From an uncultured bacterium (GTDB taxonomy: Bacteria; Bacillota; Clostridia; Lachnospirales; Lachnospiraceae), in the NCBI GenBank assembly GCA_905214875.1, contig CAJMNR010000044.1:1-28251 (forward strand): DNA of 28,251 nucleotides, in the 5' to 3' direction. Made by a program: the position numbers and the translations under genes. The notes under the pieces are model-generated. The model worked only from the letters and a program-made list of their open reading frames with translations. It made no database searches and had not been told where the DNA came from. Positions 23,408 to 28,251 of the stretch are shown piece by piece; position 1 is the first letter of the stretch; the number at the start of each line of letters is the position of its first letter.

Positions 23408-24016
23408 ATGCGGGAAAATCTAATAAAAACAATACTTGGTTTTTATGACCAGAATGAAGAATTTCAGAAGAATGACAGATACTCTGACAGATACCAGAGT
23501 GTTTATACGAAACCAGATGATAACTCACATTGGTTGGTGGCAATTCCACACGATAACAATCGCCTTGAAATACACCAGACTGATGAACATGGAGTGATTA
23601 TTACCAGAGATACCTATGAGAGCAATGGCAATACAGTATCGTGTTTAAGCGTTGAGAGATTTCAGGAAGATAGCAGGAGAATGGTTCTTTTTTCAGCGGA
23701 TGAAATAAACCTGATTTATCAGTTTGGAGAAAATGGAAAAACTGGAACACTTGCAATGCTGAATGAACTGTTATCAAGGACCAAAGATACAGATACAAGC
23801 AGAATTGTTAGCCTGACAATAGACAAGCTATCTTCTCTATCGCCAGAAGTATGTTCTATGCTGATTTCATCCGTTAAGTGTCGAAAGGTTTATGAGCGTG
23901 ACCATTCTATCAGAGAAAGACTTGCCAAAGCAAAGGAACAAACAAAGCAATCGAGAACTAATGAACAGAAAATCAACAGAGAATGCCATCTGAAAAGAGG
24001 TGGACAGATACGATGA
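23408..24016 (+). CDS. Conserved transposon protein of unknown function (copy B)
   Basis: 202 residues, nearly identical to the 198-residue protein at 11974. The main difference is a four-residue insertion (YSDR region, about 23479-23490) from a 12-base tandem duplication of a GACAGATAC-like unit. Other changes are scattered substitutions, several conservative, and the frame is open throughout, so it may still be expressed from AAAGGA before ATG 23408. Its partner gene downstream is broken. Confidence 0.7.
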   Translation: MRENLIKTILGFYDQNEEFQKNDRYSDRYQSVYTKPDDNSHWLVAIPHDNNRLEIHQTDEHGVIITRDTYESNGNTVSCLSVERFQEDSRRMVLFSADEINLIYQFGENGKTGTLAMLNELLSRTKDTDTSRIVSLTIDKLSSLSPEVCSMLISSVKCRKVYERDHSIRERLAKAKEQTKQSRTNEQKINRECHLKRGGQIR

Positions 24017-24285
24017 ATCTTACCAAGTATGAGCAGGAAACAATTATCAATTTAAGTGCAGGAGAAAAAACGCTACTGTTTTCACTTTAGATTCTACTGT
24101 TATGAGGCAATTAGATTCATTAGTTAATGAGTATCCAGATACTTTCCATTGCATAAAGGAAACAGATATTTTCCAAGACATATGAAATGCCTAAAACATC
24201 CATTACTTATCGTAAGCCTAGAAAACTATCTGATGAACAGAGAGAGCAGGCAAGACAACGAATGAAGAAAATCAATCATCAGTAA
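24013..24285 (+). pseudogene. Small mobile-element protein (copy B), frameshifted
   Basis: Homologous to 12567-12839. One A is missing from the A-run near 24070 (GAAAAAACGC against GAAAAAAATGC), which leads to TAG shortly after. A one-base gain near 24173 (GATATTTTCC) restores the original frame for the C-terminal part. Confidence 0.85.
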
Positions 24286-24392
24286 AAAATGCTGATATTG
24301 AATGAATTTTTATACAAATTTGTGTTATTCTGTGATATAGTTAATGGCAGAATAAATGTTGAATTTTTGAATTAATTAGTACAAGTATAAAA

Positions 24393-24565
24393 TTGAAAGA
24401 AGAAATACTAAGTAATATTGAAACATTTATCACATATACCTATAAATGTTTGAAAATGCTCAATTAGACAACTCCCAATTTTCTCGCCTGACATTGGAAG
24501 AACAAAATGGAACAATAATAGATTTATTTCCCGTGGACATATATGTGCAAGAATATTCAATATAA
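24393..24565 (+). pseudogene. Decayed gene fragment of unknown family
   Basis: Two frames give coherent, protein-like sequence: KLKEEILSNIETFITYTYK, then after a shift near 24447 FENAQLDNSQFSRLTLEEQ continuing to FPVDIYVQEYSI and a stop at 24563-24565. No family was recognised. It separates copy B from the next ribosome site. Confidence 0.4.
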
Positions 24566-24607
24566 AGATAGTTTGTATTGATAATATTGTATTGTAGGAG
24601 GTAAGAA

Positions 24608-24958
24608 ATGGACTGGTTAAGTATTATTCAAAATGCAATTGCTGATATTGATTCAAATTTGTGTAATGATATTTCCGCGGATGTTTACAGATGTTCTTGG
24701 ATGGTATGGTCAGATTGATGCACGCGATGAGAACAATGTTGAAATGTATGGTTGTGTAAATAATATTCCAATTGAATTTGAGTCATTAGGACTTGCTCCA
24801 TTTACAGGTATTCATCTGTTTCATGGTGAAACAGACAAAAGAATAATAGGATTTATGAAAGTGGAAGGAATCAATTACATAATTATGTTGTTTCAAGAGG
24901 ATGGACAGAAATTGAGGAAGTTGAAAAACTGTATTGTTTTTATGAGATTAAGTTGTAG
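24608..24958 (+). pseudogene. Unknown small protein gene with two frameshifts
   Basis: TAGGAGGT precedes ATG 24608 (MDWLSIIQNAIADIDSNLC). The frame then shifts near 24690 to VLGWYGQIDARDENNVEMYG and on to FTGIHLFHGETDKRIIGFMK. A second shift near 24895 gives RGWTEIEEVEKLYCFYEIKL and a stop at about 24958. Together this would make about 117 residues. No family recognised; size and context would suit an immunity-type protein, but that is a guess. Confidence 0.5.
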
Positions 24959-25056
24959 TGGATATTGAACATACACATTTTTGTAAGAAAATAGACGGGA
25001 AAAACATGGAACAAGAATAATATATGTCCGCAAAGAAAAGGAAAAATAGGAATATT

Positions 25057-25872
25057 ATGATGAAAGATAATTTGAAAAAAATACTAACTGAGTTAAAAGA
25101 AAATAATTTTGAATCAGTGAACGCAGTTGACTGCGATTCCCTGGCCATGTACATGTTTGAGTATATTGGTGATACCAACCCTATTCTGCGCGATGAGTTA
25201 ATCTACGAAACGTATATGCATTTTTGCGAGAATAGATTGTTAAGTGATGAATGTATGCGGAACCTATTCTATCGGTGTCAGGATAGTAATCACATGCTTT
25301 TGGAATTGGGTACCCAAAGTGGTGACTCTGTTTTTATCCGTTCATTCTCAATACTGTTATTGGTTGGATTGGTTGATTGCCATATGTCTGCAAGCTTTTT
25401 ATCAGATGCAGATATTCTTGATTTACAAAAATTATTATGCAGATGCTATGTTTTAGAACAGAATCTCACAGGATACGATGATAAGAAAGGTTGGGCGCAT
25501 ATCGTAGCGCATGGTGCAGATTTATTGGCTATTCTTGCTCAAAATGACTGTATTGGGAAGGAAGAAACATTAGAAATACTTGATGCTACTATTATAAAAA
25601 TATGTCAGGGCAAACACGCATACATCGATAATGAACCATGGAGAATAAGTCAGGTAATAATATCTATTATGAAGCGAAAACTCCTTAGCGAGGATGAGTG
25701 GAAAAGCTGGTTGAATCGAATTCAAATCTTTGCCAGCGAATTATATAGCATTGAATGGGTGCACAGTAGAACTAATGTGGAAAATTTCTTGAGAGTACTG
25801 TACTTTTCAATTATGAATTTTGACGATAAAAATGAACTATTGATAGAGATAGGGAATAGGATGAAGAAATAA
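25057..25872 (+). CDS. DUF2785 domain protein
   Basis: 271 residues from ATG 25057 (or 25060); the frame opens at 25024 but no ribosome site supports that start, and the one here is also weak (AATAGGAAT). KKGWAHIVAHGADLLAILAQ near residue 150-170 is the DUF2785 signature, a helical-repeat family of unknown function. The whole sequence is helical with no signal peptide or membrane segment. It is the only clearly intact gene between 24016 and the window end. It is followed 22 bases later by a broken DUF2164 gene. Confidence 0.75.
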   Translation: MMKDNLKKILTELKENNFESVNAVDCDSLAMYMFEYIGDTNPILRDELIYETYMHFCENRLLSDECMRNLFYRCQDSNHMLLELGTQSGDSVFIRSFSILLLVGLVDCHMSASFLSDADILDLQKLLCRCYVLEQNLTGYDDKKGWAHIVAHGADLLAILAQNDCIGKEETLEILDATIIKICQGKHAYIDNEPWRISQVIISIMKRKLLSEDEWKSWLNRIQIFASELYSIEWVHSRTNVENFLRVLYFSIMNFDDKNELLIEIGNRMKK

Positions 25873-25893
25873 AACTGAAAGGATGGATGAATT

Positions 25894-26126
25894 ATGGAAA
25901 TAAAACTTACAGATGAACAAAAGAAAAAATCATGGAAGAGATTCATGCATATTATTTAGATGAACGTGGAGAGGATATTGGACTTATTCATCAACAGGGA
26001 CTGTATGATTTATTTCTTCAAAACTTAGTACCTGTCATATATAACAAAGCCCTAGATGATGCGAAATATTGGATAACCAGAAGACTTGAGGACGTCGAAT
26101 CTGATTATTATGAATTATATAGGTAG
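25894..26126 (+). pseudogene. DUF2164 family protein, frameshifted in an A-run
   Basis: AAAGGATGG precedes ATG 25894 (MEIKLTDEQKKK). The frame is lost at the A-rich stretch near 25925, where one A seems to be missing, and resumes in another frame as MEEIHAYYLDERGEDIGLIH through ALDDAKYWITRRLEDVESDY to the stop at 26124-26126. The joined product (~77 residues) matches DUF2164 in length. Either a true frameshift or a homopolymer sequencing error. Confidence 0.8.
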
Positions 26127-26231
26127 GGATGTACATTCTGTAATTTATTATACTTGATTCTCGTTACAGTGGATTGCCTATGAAAGGCATGCCTGTTACG
26201 ATGTAAGCATCAAACAGAAAGGATGATGTTT

Positions 26232-26366
26232 ATGCATAAGAAAAAAACAGGACGTTTAATTAAAGAAGCTAGAGTTAGAAAGAACTATACACAAACGGAA
26301 TTAGGTGATTTGCTGTGCGTGTCCAATAAGGCAGTTTCAAGATTTTATGGAGATGCAAACAAATGA
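26232..26366 (+). pseudogene. XRE-family HTH regulator, N-terminal fragment
   Basis: 44 codons. KKTGRLIKEARVRKNYTQTE then LGDLLCVSNKAVSRF is the start of a HTH_3 domain, which normally continues WE-G-P. Here it breaks after the recognition helix and runs into the next gene. AAAGGATG precedes ATG 26232. Confidence 0.7.
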
Positions 26367-27222
26367 ATTATAATATTAATAAAGAATTATCTAAAATTGC
26401 GAAGCGGAAAATGCCGGCTAATATCAAGTTATTGCCAGTTATGAATGCTGTAATAAAAATCTTTAAATGTGAATCAGATGACAAGGTTAATGTGTCAAAA
26501 CATGTAACTCAGTGATTTGATGGGGAAAAACTTTCCACATATGTCATCAGTCCAAAGAATAGTAGTGATAAGCTTCCCTGTATTGTTTTTTATCATGGAG
26601 GAGGATTTATGCTGAAAGCATCTGGTGCACATTATTAGATTGCAAAATGGTATGTACAAATGGGAAATTGCAAGGTCGTTTATACAGATTACAGACTGGC
26701 ACCCAAATATCAATTTCCTATCCCTGTTGAGGACTGTTACTGTACTTATAAATGGGTGCTTGATAATGCGGATATGCTTGGTATAAATAAGGAAAAGGTG
26801 ATTATAGCCGGTGACAGAATATTCCTAATGGAGTAATGCTGATTTATCCGGTAACAGACAGAAGAATGATTACGGAATCCATGAAAAAATATACAGACAC
26901 ACCTGTGTGGGATTCAAACCTTTCGAAAATGATGTGGAAGGCATATCTTGGTGATAAGACACCTGTACAGATACAGTATGCATCTCCGATGGAGGCTCAA
27001 ACTTTGGTTGATTTTCCTAAAACCTATATTGAAGTTGCAGAATTTGATTCATTGCGTGATGAAGGCGTTGCATTTTCTCAAAGATTGCAGACAGAGGGTG
27101 TTTCTGTAGATTTTTATGAGGTAAAAGGGGCTTGTCATGGCTTTGAATCTGCACTTGACAGTTCGATTGTTCAAGAAGCCATGCAAAGAAGATTAAAGTG
27201 GATATGCGATGTGTTGAAGTAA
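26363..27222 (+). pseudogene. Alpha/beta hydrolase (hormone-sensitive-lipase type esterase), degenerate
   Basis: Reading from ATG 26363: NINKELSKIAKRKMPANIKL, oxyanion motif HGGGF near 26595, VVYTDYRLAPKYQFPIPVED, VIIAGD near 26810. There are stops at 26513-26515 (TGA) and 26636-26638 (TAG). At 26810-26820 the sequence jumps from GGTGACAG directly to AGAATATTCC, deleting the GDSAGG nucleophile motif and roughly 20-40 further codons. The remainder (NIPNGVMLIYPVTDRRM, EVAEFDSLRDEGVAF, GACHGFESALDS) is open to 27222. The catalytic Ser is lost; Asp and His regions remain. Confidence 0.85.
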
Positions 27223-27551
27223 ATTGCATCAGGGACGGAGCTTTTGCCACGATGCTGGGGTCAAAATACCAGTTTCACGACAGATGAAACGTCACCTTAA
27301 GTTCCCTTTATGTTTTTTCATTACATTTTTTCGTATCATGTAAATGATTTTTCCCTGATTTTCGACGTATGTCAGGGTATTCTTGTTCTTTTTTTACGTC
27401 AATAGTGGATTTGGGGCATAATTCGAAAGCCCTTTTTCATAGCAAAAGAGCTTTCGAAAATTCAATGTTGCTATTTTACTTCCAAAGAAAAACATTCCCT
27501 TTTGTTTTCCACGAGGTAATTTCTCGAGATGGTAGTTCCTTCGGATATGAG
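27223..27551. other. Non-coding, rearranged stretch with a long hairpin
   Basis: 27422-27436 (TTCGAAAGCCCTTTT) pairs with 27444-27458 (AAAAGAGCTTTCGAA) with one mismatch and a 7-base loop. No gene is supported before about 27510. The GACGGAGC...GGGGTCAAAAT segment (27234-27268) looks like insertion-element debris but I cannot assign it. Confidence 0.35.
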
Positions 27552-27968
27552 ATGGAGTCAAATAAAATTTATTTTGGATGGAGTCAAGAGCAGGTTAAAC
27601 AGCAAGATGGCAAACCTTATAAGATAGAAATTGATAATATTATGAATGAAACTTATGAATACAGAATGGCAAGTATTAAGTTAGTGTATATAGATGAGAA
27701 GTTTGAGAGTGTTGTCATACCAGAAAGTCCATCAGACAACTTTGTTTATATAGAGGGTATTCCAGTAAGTCTTTTTGAAAAAAGTTCATTGGAATTTTTA
27801 AAACAAAACTATAAATATGTTGAATCAAAGGATAAGCTATGTATAAACTTTATGGAGTTAGGTTTGATTTTATGGGGATGTGGTAAAAAGAAATCCAAAG
27901 AAGGCAAATTCGTTTGGGCATATTCAGAGCAGACAAGAGAATTTTATGAAGATTTCGTCTATTGTTAG
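27507..27968 (+). pseudogene. C-terminal part of an unidentified protein
   Basis: An open frame runs from 27369, but its first ~45 residues look like translated non-coding DNA and contain the hairpin. Protein-like sequence starts around 27510 (FHEVISRDGSSFGYEME) and continues with YFGWSQEQVKQQDGKPYKIE, ESPSDNFVYIEGIPVSLFE and KEGKFVWAYSEQTREFYEDF to the stop at 27968. No start codon with a ribosome site is present, so it is taken as truncated at the 5' end. Family unknown; the acidic, aromatic-rich style is like that of immunity or small phage proteins. Confidence 0.45.
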
Positions 27969-28096
27969 AAAAGTTACGGGGGTACTTGAATATATTAATT
28001 TCTCGGAATTATCCAATGGAAAAAACAGATGGGTTGTCATGAAATCATCTGGAATACCAGGAAAGAGCTGTCTAGATAGAAGGAATTTAAATTTGG

Positions 28097-28141
28097 GAGC
28101 CAGTGGTCAGTATAGAAGTTTGATTACTGGCTCTGCTTTTT
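28097..28141 (+). terminator. Terminator before the second palindromic repeat
   Basis: GAGCCAGT (28097-28104) pairs with ACTGGCTC (28126-28133), followed by TGCTTTTT. Confidence 0.7.
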
Positions 28142-28142
28142 A

Positions 28143-28251
28143 GGCTCTATGTCAAGTGTTGGGGCACAAGTTGCCATGGACCTGCACCAACACTGTCATT
28201 AGAGCTATTTTTATGTTTTTCAATAAATGTGATATATTTGGGCATGACAAA
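28143..28251. repeat. Palindromic repeat, copy 2 (cut by the window end)
   Basis: Starts GGCTCTATGTCAAGTGTTGG and returns as CACCAACACTGTCATTAGAGC, then shares about 45 bases with copy 1 (22758) up to the window end. The loop differs completely (CACAAGTTGCCATGGACC). Confidence 0.65.

Larger units (their letters stand above)
23201..24373 (+). repeat. Copy B of the duplicated 1.16-kb segment
   Basis: Closely matches 11771-12926, including the pyrimidine/purine tract (23209-23325), the GGGTT-ACG-AACCC hairpin (23379-23391) and both small genes. Differences include a 12-base in-frame insertion in the first gene and two indels in the second. It abuts an IS256 fragment on the left and a decayed region on the right. 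Confidence 0.9.

Noticed and set aside
27880..28143. 87-residue frame at the right edge
   Set aside because: Overlaps the better-supported frame ending at 27968 and runs through the terminator.

Overview
The window comes from a low-GC Firmicute, most likely a Lachnospiraceae-type Clostridium relative. Evidence: clostridial-style ribosome sites (AGGAGG), frequent TTG starts, an acetyl-CoA-type MetA, and a conjugative backbone (ParA, ParB, DUF6017, DUF3846, PcfB, VirD4, Maff2, TrbL, PrgI) typical of integrative elements in that family.

Layout. (1) 1-4310 is chromosomal core: the tail of an Ala/Lys/Thr/Pro-rich protein, a RluF-type pseudouridine synthase, an NAD+-dependent DNA ligase, and MetA, each unit closed by a clear intrinsic terminator. 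(2) 4311-4557 is a boundary with short repeats and possibly the relic of an integrase tail. (3) 4558-9560 and 15813-21113 are the left part of an integrative conjugative element (ICE): a small HTH protein, ParA/ParB, a DUF6017 protein, DUF3846, PcfB, the VirD4-type coupling protein, a Maff2 pilin-like protein, a TrbL/VirB6-like channel protein, and a stub of PrgI. A cargo block sits between TrbL and PrgI: a DUF6508-like/GIY-YIG fusion, a small ORF, RadC, and a second GIY-YIG protein. (4) 9561-15814 is a 6.25-kb mobilizable transposon inside the VirD4 gene. It carries a large serine recombinase, four small genes, a cluster of hairpins that is a good oriT candidate, a MobA/MobL relaxase and TnpW. 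Its ends share a GG dinucleotide, and removing it restores a 584-residue VirD4 reading frame. (5) 21114-28251 is a scrap yard: an IS256-family element with a nonsense codon, a second IS256-type fragment, a diverged second copy of a 1.16-kb transposon segment, and many broken genes (DUF2164, XRE regulator, alpha/beta hydrolase, unknowns) beside one intact DUF2785 gene. A 108-bp palindromic repeat occurs at 22758 and again at the window end.

How it fits together. The ICE would have partitioned (ParA/ParB), initiated replication or processing (DUF6017) and fed DNA to a type IV secretion channel (PcfB, VirD4, Maff2, TrbL, PrgI). It looks disabled twice: the coupling ATPase is split between Walker A and Walker B by the nested transposon, and everything after the first 23 codons of PrgI (VirB4 and onward) is missing next to the IS256 copy. 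The nested transposon looks intact and, having no channel genes, would need another element's channel. No antibiotic resistance gene, CRISPR array, tRNA or rRNA was seen. All homology statements are from recognition of sequence motifs, not from searches.
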